Both the position numbers and the translations under genes were made by a program. DNA of 64,000 nucleotides from Chlorophyllum brunneum. Taxonomy: Eukaryota > Basidiomycota > Agaricomycetes > Agaricales > Agaricaceae. Positions 1 through 8,199 of the stretch are shown here, one piece after another. The stretch spans positions 1 to 64,000 of the forward strand of contig OY756140.1 of the NCBI GenBank assembly GCA_963576785.1, read 5' to 3'. The notes below the pieces were generated by a model, which worked only from the letters and a program-made list of their open reading frames with translations, searched no databases and was not told the origin of the DNA. Positions within the stretch are counted from its first letter, which is position 1. Each line of letters begins with the position of its first letter.

Positions 1-104
1 ACCCTAACCCTAACCCTAACCCTAACCCTAACCCTAACCCTAACCCTAACCCTAACCCTAACCCTAACCCTAACCCTAACCCTAACCCTAACCCTAACCC
101 TAAC
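1..104. repeat. Telomere repeat tract (CCCTAA)n
   Basis: About 17 uninterrupted copies of CCCTAA run from the first base to 104, the C-rich strand reading inwards as expected at a left chromosome end. The unit is the TTAGGG type common in filamentous fungi. The tract ends abruptly inside an open reading frame of a retroelement, with no subtelomeric spacer. Confidence 0.98.
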
Positions 105-962
105 TGCGACATAGAATGGGTTAGCTCAGCTAGTCAAATGACTTTCCTGGACATGTTGTTGTTCTTCGATGAGAAGAATAGGCTTCAACATAAAGCCTAC
201 AGGAAACAGCTAAACCATTTTGAGCGCATACCATGGGTCAGTTTTCACCCACTCTACGTGAAAAGAGGAACCTTCCTCGGAGAACTGTCACGGGTCGCCA
301 CTTTGTGCAGCCGGTTCCCAGACTATCTGGAAGCTTGCAAAGATGTAGCTTGCATCTACATCGCACGTGGTTACCCCGTCGGTGTTGTTAACTCGTGGTT
401 TAAACAAAACTACAAAGCACGTTGGGAATCGAGGTTGAGAGAGACCCAAGTAGCACGGGCAGACGTGCTTGTGCTTAAAAGCGAGTATAACCCCGCGTGG
501 GATTATGTTAACGCTCAACTTCTTGAGGAACACATAAAACAAGGTTGGCTCAGCGCTTTGCAGCAATGGGCTATCACTGATTCGGATCTCCCACGGGAGA
601 TTCGACAGCGTGAAACCAGTCGGGTACCTCCGTACCAGTACGAAGCCTCGCACGCCGGCGCGCCGCCTTCTGGGGCCGCTGAGCATTTGCTTGGCCTAGG
701 AGCGTATGGGGAATACCTTAGATTGGATAAGACCTCAGTTTTTGACAAGCGTGTGATTGTGAGCAAAAAGCGCACGATTAATCTCTTTGACTTGTCGGCG
801 ATTTGGAAACGCCGTGTTCTTGAATTAACTGATGAAACTATATTTTATGATGACGAAACGGATATCGCCTATCATCGCGATTATGATCGCAATGTTTCAT
901 CGGGTACTTTTCCAGCTATGGACACCGGAGCTGATCCGGAGTACTATGGTCTCACGCAGTAA
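105..962 (+). pseudogene. Truncated reverse transcriptase ORF, C-terminal part
   Basis: The frame ending at the stop at 960-962 is open leftwards through 105 into the telomere repeats, so the ATG at 138 is probably not a real start. Residues just after the telomere (IEW..., then a TFLDML block, then a YRK-N-HFERIPWVSFHP stretch) match the region that follows the catalytic YxDD motif in Penelope-type reverse transcriptases. A thumb-like block follows, with FLGELSRVATLCS and RGYP. The catalytic palm motifs, any N-terminal domain and the start are missing, lost at the telomere. The last 90 residues are acidic and not recognised. No GIY-YIG endonuclease is seen. The remaining ORF cannot encode an active enzyme, although the visible part is otherwise unbroken. 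Confidence 0.8.
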
Positions 963-2160
963 TTCGCCATTAACTGCCCCTTTCTGATGCCTAGCTCAGA
1001 CGGAGGGGGTGGGGCTGAAGAGCGCAGCAGAGCGTGTGTGGCGGTATTGGTCCCGATCTCGATACTCATCGGGTAGGACATGCTTCTATGGCACCGAGTA
1101 ACCGGTGCCGAAGGCCCTAATGCGGGCTGAGTGGATATCGGATACTATCCACGTGGGAGTGTGTGAATTTGTGGGCGAGTAACGGCCCCTCACCTTACGT
1201 CGACGCCAGGGTATGGATACCAATTGGTTAGAGGGGCATAAGCTTCTTGCCGTCCCGGGAAGGACGTTAAAATATAAACGAGGAACTGGGAACCCGCGCC
1301 GGGGAAAACGTCGGCGTCCTTATGGGTAGACGTCGCATAGATGTCGAAAAGAAGTTCCATATTTGTCAACCAACATACCCCTCTGTCCGAATTATCTGTG
1401 ACTGTCACACCTGGGGAAGGGTGCGGGGACGGCCCTTAGTGATGTAAGCGTGGGACAAGCCGCACAAGATGGCCTCTGTCCGTGCGACTAGAAACGGGGA
1501 TACGAAGCCGTAGTTTAGTACCTGGACTCGTGACTTTTGCAGGGGAGCAGGCCTATTTCGGGGGCTGCTGAGACCCGCTGGTGCTTCCGCGAATCGCTTC
1601 GTGGAGTTCCATGGCCGGCCACGGCCTTAAAGGATATAAGTACCCCGGGTAGTTCCCGGTGAGAAGTTTATCCGGACCTTTAGATGGTCATCGGCGATGC
1701 CTAAAGCTCGGCCGATGTATTGTTCGTGAAGATATTCATGGCGGTACGTACTCTATCTACTTCGAGTAAGTGGGGCAGCTTTCTAACCAGTTGGCAGTCA
1801 TAAAAATTCCCACCCAACCCTCACCCTCACCTAACGGTGCCGCTTCGCGGACGGGTTTCGGGATTGGGTGGGAATTTTCACTTTAGCAGATCAAAACTAC
1901 GAAGATAATCTATTTTTAGAGTACACGTTTACGTAAGCAACATTACGTAAGGAGTCACGTGAGTGCTCAGTAAGCATGTTTGTCGCTGTTTACAATTTGA
2001 TCCGATCAACGGAAGCTTCGGAGCTCCGTCGGACCCGAGTAACTATTTTTAGCACGCCGATTCCCATGGAATGTCAAGGAATGACAGCTGTCAACTGTCA
2101 CATCGTGGGTAGAGTGGACTTAGAAGTCCTTCTATCTTAAGAACAAGGTAAAATAAACAA
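963..2160 (+). other. Long structured 3' region of the retroelement
   Basis: These 1.2 kb hold no convincing gene on either strand. Short perfect hairpins are visible: CCCGAT (1052-1057) with ATCGGG (1068-1073), and GGCACCG (1090-1096) with CGGTGCC (1103-1109), before the large inverted repeat at 1803-1878. A long non-coding 3' part fits a retroelement whose RNA end is recognised by its own reverse transcriptase; that role is inferred. Confidence 0.5.
1803..1878. other. 15-bp perfect inverted repeat with 46-base loop
   Basis: AAAATTCCCACCCAA at 1803-1817 is exactly complementary to TTGGGTGGGAATTTT at 1864-1878. After one mismatch the stem can gain two more pairs. The loop contains telomere-like text (CCCTCACCCTCACCTAAC) and a small CCGC-TTC-GCGG hairpin. 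It lies in the 3' part of the telomeric retroelement and may be an RNA structure. A Rho-type or poly-U terminator is not expected in a eukaryote. Confidence 0.7.
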
Positions 2161-2234
2161 GTGCAAAGCGCCTGATGAGCTGTATATAACAGCGAAATCC
2201 TTGTGGGCTAACCCCCCACTCGATTGCGTTGCAC
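2161..2234 (+). ncRNA. Type I hammerhead ribozyme
   Basis: All conserved parts are present in order: the core CTGATGA (2172-2178); stem II GCTGT/ACAGC (2179-2183 with 2189-2193, loop ATATA); the core GAAA (2194-2197); stem III; and the cleavage triplet ATT (2223-2225). Stem III starts with A2197-T2224, T2198-A2223 and C2199-G2222. It continues past a small internal loop as GTGGG (2203-2207) with CCCAC (2215-2219). Stem I pairs 2169-2171 with 2226-2228 and, past a two-base bulge, GTGCAA (2161-2166) with TTGCAC (2229-2234). Stems II and III are closed and stem I open, the type I form reported from Penelope-like elements. Predicted self-cleavage is after 2225. In an element transcript it would trim the RNA close to its 3' end. 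Confidence 0.88.
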
Positions 2235-2269
2235 TACCAGCTCGTCAACTGAGTATCTCCACTATCAAA

Positions 2270-2290
2270 CCCTAACCCTAACCCTAACCC
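2270..2290. repeat. Interstitial telomere tract
   Basis: Three and a half CCCTAA units, in the same orientation as the chromosome end, sit exactly at the inner border of the retroelement. The tract is flanked by TATCAAA (2263-2269) and its reverse complement TTTGATA (2291-2297). The simplest reading is a relic of an older telomere to which the element was added. Confidence 0.9.
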
Positions 2291-3299
2291 TTTGATACCC
2301 TTGACGGGTTGCGAACAGACGGAGCACCTGGACTTCGGTGTCAGTTCTTCATTCCATTTTGTTGAGGTGAATGCGCATACTGTCTCTCGTTGCTGGCATT
2401 GTGTAGCTTCTTTTTTCTGCCGTTTATGAACTCAATGACTCATCATGTATATGATTGGAAAATGACGGCTTACGGTGGTTTTTCTGTGCCTGACGTATTT
2501 CCTTGGGACCCGATTGACAGAGCACGCTTCGATCTGTGTTGACATGGGTAAGATCATCCCGGCTGGTAGTGGTCATACATACAGCTGTGATCTCTCCATC
2601 TCCATTGTGGCTGGTGGGGCTGAACGCGTCGGTCGATAGAGGGACAACCTTGACTGCTGTGATTGGCTGCCAAGTCTCGGTGTTAATGGGGGTGCCATGC
2701 ATTCGTTTGGATGTTGACGGGTGCCGTGCTTCCATGTCCCACAGTGTAGATGACACTACCTTTGGACCGTCGCTTCTAGTAGATCGTACTCATGTTATAC
2801 ATGACTTGTGGCTTGAAAACATTTCGTGAATTTGTCGTGGATTTATTTCTAAGTACAGTTCTAATTGTAGGTATGCCTGCTACTACACCTGATAATATAT
2901 CGGGGCCCATTCGTCACTTGTGGTTCAATCCCTCCCACTCCTGTCTCCTTCCCAACTCTCCTGTCTTGCGATCGCAGCTTGTGTCAGGTATTCTTGAGTA
3001 GTTGTTGAGGTACGGGTGTGCGCGATAGGCGGTCTTCATTTGATGGTGCAGGCGTTCTCTGCCTGCAGGCCAGTGATGGGATGAAGTGAGGGTGGTAGTG
3101 AGGTGGTGAAGGGGGCATTGTGGTGGTGTGTTGGTTGGTTATGATGATGGTCGCCAACATCAACGTGCTGAGCACAGCCTCGGTCGGGGCCATACGGCGT
3201 GTGCCAATTGCCATCCAGGAGATGGCACATTGACCATCAATAATGGGTGATTGGATCACCGGAGATTGATGGCACTGAGGGTCAGGGTGTTTGCGTGTC

Positions 3300-4012
3300 A
3301 TCAGTGATGCCATCACTGATGGCTGATGGCATGCAACGAGTACGTGTGGGTGCCATCAGCGATGAGTGATACCATCACTGATGGCACCGAGTTGGCGGTA
3401 CCATCATCCTCGGCTGTTTCCGGATGGTACCTGGTGGTACCCTATATTCATGTTTAATAGTGTTTATTCTATATAATATTAAAGAGGCCACGGACTGGGA
3501 CGGTTGTGGGCCCATTGGAATCGCATTTAACAGCCCTATTTATTGGTATATAATTGCAATTTTCTATATGGCCTTGTATCCAGATACAGGCATTGATGGC
3601 ACCCAGGGGAGTAGACCCCTGGTTGGAGTGGTAATACTACTAGAATATTCGGACCTTTACCAAACAACATCAAAAAATACCCATTAAGCAGACAAAAATC
3701 GGCAGTTTCCAACCATATACACACCGACACCCCCACAGGCTTAGATAAAAATTATGGTGCACATGGGACCAAGGGTCTGGTCCTGGTGATAATAGTGCTA
3801 GGCATTGATGGCACCCAGGGGAGTAGACCCCTAGTTGGAGTGGTAATACTACTAGGGGTGGACCATCTCAGGTGCCATCCAGTGCCATCGTATGCACCAT
3901 AAATGCCATGTGGGAAGATGTCGCCATTCGCGGACCATCAATTTGATGGCCTATTTGGCATGCCATCAGTGATGAGTGATTGTATCACTGATGGCACCAA
4001 GTTGATGGGATG
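3300..4012. repeat. Field of GCCATCA / TGATGGC motifs
   Basis: GCCATCA and its complement TGATGGC recur about ten times on both strands (for example near 3309, 3320, 3353, 3380, 3593, 3805, 3943, 3963 and 3985), partly as the near-palindrome GCCATCACTGATGGC. A longer block starting near 3351 (GCCATCAGCGATGAGTGAT then ATCACTGATGGCACC) is repeated with few changes starting near 3961. Type of repeat unknown; it may be a decayed non-autonomous element. Confidence 0.7.
3588..3855. repeat. Pair of 56-bp direct repeats
   Basis: The 56 bases at 3588-3643, starting AGGCATTGATGGCACCCAGG and ending TAATACTACTAG, recur at 3800-3855 with a single difference (GGTTGG against AGTTGG). Start-to-start spacing is 212 bases. 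The spacer resembles neither repeat. They could be ends of a small mobile element or two units of a dispersed repeat. Confidence 0.9.
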
Positions 4013-4089
4013 GGAGTATACCATCAGTGGTCATAAAGCAACTCTGATAGCTTTGACTGAAATACAGGAAATGATCGTCTGTAACAAGT

Positions 4090-5072
4090 TTAGGATTCTG
4101 GTACACCGGCGGCCTTGAGTAAGTCATCCACTTCAACATCTGCAATGCATCAGAACGGCGCTTTCAAAGGTGAAAATGTCAACCTACGATCTTCGGTATG
4201 TTGCATGCGTGATGCAAACAAACAAGTGTTCCCTGAACGAAGCGATTAATGTTGATATTGAAGATTTACCAAGGCCGGAAGTACAGCTTACCGGGTCCAA
4301 AGACAAACTCTCCACCAAGCTGAGATATGTTCCCTTGTTTGCCGATCAGGTCTGGATTCGTCAGGGGACCCTTCTGCAAACGAGGTGAGAAACCCAGGGG
4401 CAAAGGACGAAAGAAAACGCACCCAGATGCTGGACATGGTAACGCCGACGTTGGTGCTGTGAATATAGCTTCGCTTCTTTTCGCCTGACGGGGTACCCGA
4501 GACAGTTTCGATATTCATTCGCAATGTATGATATAACTTTCGAGTAGGGTCGGTGTATATAGCCCCCCGAAATCCAGTGTTCTCTGCGGAATAGTGATTA
4601 TATGGGTAGGAGTAAACCGATTATTGTTTGTGCTTACGGGCGTATTTCGTGATAGGCTGCCAATTTCCGCAGCCGATAACAACCACCTGGACGTTGGAAG
4701 CTTCGAGCGTCTCCTTCGGAACCTTGGCTAATGCCTCAACGTATTCCTGTTTACAATATGAGTGATCCGAAGACTCGGACAGGCTGATGCCAACTTCCGA
4801 ACCTGACATCTCTACGTCGCATTCAGTGTATGAACCTCTATAGGGAAAGGACGAGCTTACACCACAGAAAAAGTGGCCTTGGAACGTCGAATCAGATTCA
4901 TCAACTATTTAACATAGGTGTAGATCCAGCGCTTACGGATAAACACGACAATCGTCTTCTGAGTGGCGTAGATTGAGGCAAACGGCACCTCTTGACCCTG
5001 GCCGTCAGATATCTTTAGGGCGCCCGCTTCCTGCAGCTCCTCTTCAGTTGGGATGTACTGAGGGTCTGCCAT
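4090..5072 (-). CDS. AhpC/TSA-family (PRXL2-like) thioredoxin-fold protein
   Basis: Seven exons (5072-4937, 4877-4861, 4746-4638, 4583-4423, 4373-4292, 4232-4188, 4139-4090) join in phase to a protein of 199 residues. It starts MADPQYIPTEEELQ and ends with a DDLLKAAGVPES tail. Typical family blocks are seen in order: TIVVFIRHFFCG after a short N-terminal part, EYVEALA, VVVIGCGNWQPI, YTDPTRKLYHTL, and the GGEFVFGPGN..C..ASRMQHTEDH block near the C-terminus. Members are redox-type proteins related to peroxiredoxins, often cytosolic, whose substrates in fungi are largely unknown. The FFCG cysteine is present. A second resolving cysteine next to it is not seen in my splice model, so exon 2/3 joining deserves care. 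All introns are 42-114 nt with GT-AG ends. Confidence 0.85.
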
Positions 5073-5159
5073 CGTGGTTGTGTGGTAAATAAGCCAGGAT
5101 GACGTCGTGGGAAGGACCATCTCCAGCGACGCGAGCACGTGCTTTCATTCCTCTCCAAT
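5073..5159. promoter_or_regulatory. Shared 87-bp head-to-head promoter
   Basis: Only 87 bases separate the start codon of the PRXL2-like gene (minus, 5072) from that of the LDS-like gene (plus, 5160). Both promoters must lie within this stretch or overlap the opposite gene. No TATA box is visible. Confidence 0.6.
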
Positions 5160-6429
5160 ATGCCGCCTTCTGCTGATGATTTCGAGGGCCAAGACGCCCT
5201 CTTCGAAAAACAACCTGAAAAACCGGTGCCTCCTGAGTTATCCAGAGCATCACTGAGGCTCGAATTTCCCCCTTCCTATGTCGTTGTTGGTGCTTACCGG
5301 CTACTTACCGACCAAACCCTCCTGAAACCTTTATGGGACAAGTGCAAACATGCTGCAAGACGTGGTGCCATTGCCGGGGGCATTTGGGTAAGTCGATCGC
5401 CAACTCACAGTCTAGGGAAGCGTCCTGATGAGTTGGATAGGCCTTCCTGAGCTTCGGTATTCAAAGAAAATTCATTGAAATATTCCTTCGAAAGTGAGCT
5501 CTCGAGTTTTCAGTATTCTGCCCCTATCTCATCATTCCAAGTTCGCCCAAGGTTACTGGACTCTCGACAGACACAGTTTTCGGATACGCAGTTCCGTTCA
5601 ATGTCCATACCTGTGTGTAACCGTTACCTTGTTCTTTGCTTATGGGTCTCACACAGCCACTAGATGCTGCGGTTCTGCTTGTTGGTTCTCAGGTTACGAC
5701 AGTCATGCGATTTTTCCTCAGACGTAACATGGCTATTGCCAGGGATCGCGCATGGGCATATACTGTCGAATCTCGTGGCAAAGGACCTGACTTTTGGCAA
5801 CCATACGTCGAGGAGTGGGATCAACCTCCCCGAGTGGACACGGAGAAGTCTCTAGTTGATCAAGTCCTTGGTACCTGGCTCGGTCGCTATGTGGTGAAAC
5901 AAGGTAGGTGGATTGTTCCTTCGCGGTTCCGTTGCTTCTGACCCAGTAACCACTAGTTCTCCTGCTCCCGTTTAATTTATACCCCATTCTTGGCCTTCTC
6001 CTATCGGCATGGTTGAAGGCTCTTGGGACCTCTCGTCGTCTTCACCGACGTGTAAGCGATGCGTCCTGTTGTCTTGTACTCGACTCTAATGTTTTCGAAG
6101 TATTTCGAAGCGAAGAAGATGACTTCTCATCAAACCGCCGTGTTTATGGAGGAACGAAAATGGGATTACCGCGGTAAGTTATGAATAGGTTCTTGGGGAA
6201 AAGCCCTCACGGTCTCGTGAATTCCACAGCCTTTGGATTCACAGCTGCTCTTTTGGAGGGCCTTCCGATTGTTGGATTAATCTTCATGATCTCAAACCGT
6301 GTCGGAGCTGCGATGTGGGCACACGGTAAGTGTCTGTGTGATAGGATTGGCAATAAACAATAACTCCGTTCAGACCTTGAGAAATATCAGCATTATGCCG
6401 CAAGCGAACGCCAAAAGAGGAAGGACTGA
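5160..6429 (+). CDS. EI24/LDS (Rrt8)-like multi-spanning membrane protein
   Basis: Eight exons (5160-5387, 5441-5493, 5542-5612, 5664-5903, 5957-6051, 6101-6173, 6230-6325, 6374-6429) give 303 residues from MPPSADDFEGQD to ERQKRKD. Hydrophobic segments include AAVLLVGSQVTTV, LLLPFNLYPILGLLLSAWL and LLEGLPIVGLIFMISN. The order P-PFNLYPILG..., RYFEAKKMTSHQ..FMEER, then a Gly/Pro helix and SNRVGAAMWAHDLEK is the arrangement of the fungal outer-spore-wall/lipid-droplet (Lds1/Lds2/Rrt8) family. Those yeast proteins sit on lipid droplets or the spore wall. The role in this fungus is unknown. The family call rests on pattern memory, but the gene model is firm because every intron keeps phase. Confidence 0.7.
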
Positions 6430-6768
6430 TCTGATCTTCTCATGCCTTGACGCTCAATTCTTCCCTCTGGCACTGCCCATGTCATGCACTACGTTCCCGA
6501 AGACAGTCGGTGCACTGCCTATTCTCTCGCTTACACTCTTACAGCCTCATAACTTATTAGCATCTGAACATTGACATCGAGTGTGAATACCTGTCGTCAT
6601 TATCTCAATACAACCCACACCCGTTAGAGCGCTTCCAATGAGAACATGTGAGGTCCACGTTGCAGCTCCCGTCAATCTATAATAGATCGAAACCTGTTCC
6701 CGTCACGATAAAGGAACCCCCCCCCCCCCCCCCCCTCCCCCACCTCCCTCCATCAGCCCCCCATTAAC
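6430..6768. other. Intergenic spacer with 19-base poly-C tract
   Basis: No gene is seen. A run of 19 C (6717-6735), followed by more C-rich sequence, ends about 30 bases before the start codon of the next gene. Pyrimidine tracts just upstream of starts are common in fungal promoters; one this pure is also prone to length errors in assembly. Confidence 0.7.
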
Positions 6769-7818
6769 ATGCCATTTTTTTCTAACGCCCATCGCTTCAT
6801 CATCAACGGTCCAAGTGGTCAAGATAATAGGGGTCAGGCTCCACCTGATCCCGACGAAATCGTAAGGGAGGCCATGCTGAAAGCTCAGAGAGCAATGCAA
6901 ACTAGCTCGTCGGATTGTGGGTTGAATACTTCGTCTAATCGTCTCATCCAGCCGTTAATACTGATCCATTCTGATAGTAACACTACTTTCTGGGAAGACT
7001 ACCTCGACCCAAGACCTTCCAACGAACAAAGAATTCACGTCCCTGAGTGCAGGATCTGGTACGCCCTCTGACTCGATTTCCGACATTCACTCCGAATTGA
7101 CTACGACGCCGACACTCTATGACGAAACGAATCCCCAGCGAAATTTCAAGGACATATTGGTCTCATGGACCCAGAGGAGCAAAATTTTCTCAATGCGGAA
7201 TTAGCGAAGATGCATGCGCAGCTAAACGCACGCGACGAGAAGAAAGCGCGGAAAGCTGCAGAGCAAGCGAAAAATGGTGGGAAGAAAAGCAACGCTGGAC
7301 GTCAAAACGGAGGATATGGCGGTGGCAGTTTTCAAGGGCCTCCGCCTCCGACTGGAGCGCAGACAGCATGGGGTCCACCTCTCCTCGTCCCACCGCCTGG
7401 CTTCGAGCACCTTCCCGGTGGTATGCCCCCACCCCCTATGATGGGCTTCCCCGGAATGAATGGCTTTCCCCCATATCCTCCGATGATGGGAATGGGAACT
7501 CAGGGCGTTCCACCTTTCGCTCCGCCTATGCCGTTCGGAGAAAACATGCTTCCTCCAGGCTCAATCCCTCCAGGAGGTGCAGGATATCCTCCCTATAACC
7601 CGTACATGCAGTACGGTACCGACCCAAACTCTGTCCCTCCGTCATATGATCATGGCTATTTCACCGGGGGGCCTTCACCCAACCATACCGTCCCCCTGAA
7701 TCCAGTCGACTCACTTGGAAGGAACAATCCAGTTCCTGAGCCGCAGGGAGGGGAGAATCGAGAAGAGGAAGCTGAAGAATCGATACCAAGCGGGTCTACA
7801 CGTCCGCTAAAAAACTAA
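6769..7818 (+). CDS. Pro/Gly/Met-rich uncharacterised protein
   Basis: Three exons (6769-6916, 6978-7058, 7151-7818) join in phase to 298 residues. The N-terminus MPFFSNAHRFIINGPSGQD resembles the MPxFQGAxxFxIxGG start of two other proteins in this window (32621 and 52717). A charged, probably coiled-coil helix follows (MDPEEQNFLNAELAKMHAQL... to AEQAK), then a long low-complexity region rich in Pro, Gly, Met and Tyr (PPPPMMGFPGMNGF, PPYPPMMGMG). The tail is acidic. No catalytic domain is seen. Composition suggests a disordered scaffold or RNA/protein-binding protein; this is inference. The last exon alone is strongly supported; the first two depend on my splice choices. Confidence 0.6.
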
Positions 7819-8199
7819 ATCCCGAAATTTATTCTCCACCCAAGAACAAATTCCGATCCTCACCGTTCCGCACATGTTCTCGCTGTGATACCAGAACAAC
7901 TCACCCCTCCCAGCTACACACTGACCATTGCGTTCTATTACTCTTCGCGCTATCCATAACTGTATATTCTACCCAATACCTTATTTCGCACCGACCCGAT
8001 ATCAGAAAGTGAAAACACTCCGTTCAACCAGTGAACGTCACGGAACCGTCAACCCTGCGATCAAGCGACCCACAATCGACCAACGCCAATTGAATAAAGT
8101 TTTTGATGGTATACGGAGTCTCGCTACGCTACGATCGTTAAAACGTTCTCTAAGGATTTCGAAACTCTAAATTGGATCTATGGTCAGAATGTAATCGAT
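7819..8199. other. Convergent 3' spacer
   Basis: Sequence between the stop codons of two convergent genes. AT-rich stretches suitable for polyadenylation are present on both strands (for example AATAAA at 8092-8097). Nothing else is seen. Confidence 0.5.

Larger units (their letters stand above)
105..2269 (+). mobile_element. 5'-truncated telomere-attached Penelope-like element (Coprina-like)
   Basis: The segment between the terminal telomere and the internal telomere tract reads as one retroelement. It has the C-terminal part of a Penelope-type reverse transcriptase (105-962), a long 3' untranslated region with several hairpins, and a hammerhead ribozyme 36 bases before its inner end. Its 5' side faces the telomere and its 3' side faces the chromosome. 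That is the orientation expected if the 3' end of an RNA is reverse transcribed from the chromosome's G-rich overhang. Endonuclease-deficient Penelope-like elements attached to telomeres are known from rotifers (Athena) and basidiomycetes (Coprina), and Penelope-like elements are known to carry hammerheads. Assignment to Coprina is inferred from motif pattern and context, not from an alignment. Confidence 0.82.
2298..4089. other. Gene-poor subtelomeric stretch
   Basis: No gene is supported. An open frame on the minus strand at 2424-2756 has protein-like composition but no recognisable domain, start context or splice pattern. The part from about 3000 is rich in repeated text: a TGG/GGT-rich patch (3080-3140), many GCCATCA/TGATGGC motifs, and two 56-bp direct repeats listed separately. 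Confidence 0.6.

Noticed and set aside
288..775. Long minus-strand frames opposite the reverse transcriptase remnant
   Set aside because: They lie wholly within the clearly coding plus-strand frame and have no domain; shadows.
2424..2829. Overlapping frames on both strands in the subtelomere
   Set aside because: Protein-like composition only; no domain, splice pattern or start context.
3588..3855. LTRs of a small retrotransposon
   Set aside because: The 56-bp repeats do not have TG...CA ends, and no target-site duplication or internal coding sequence is seen.
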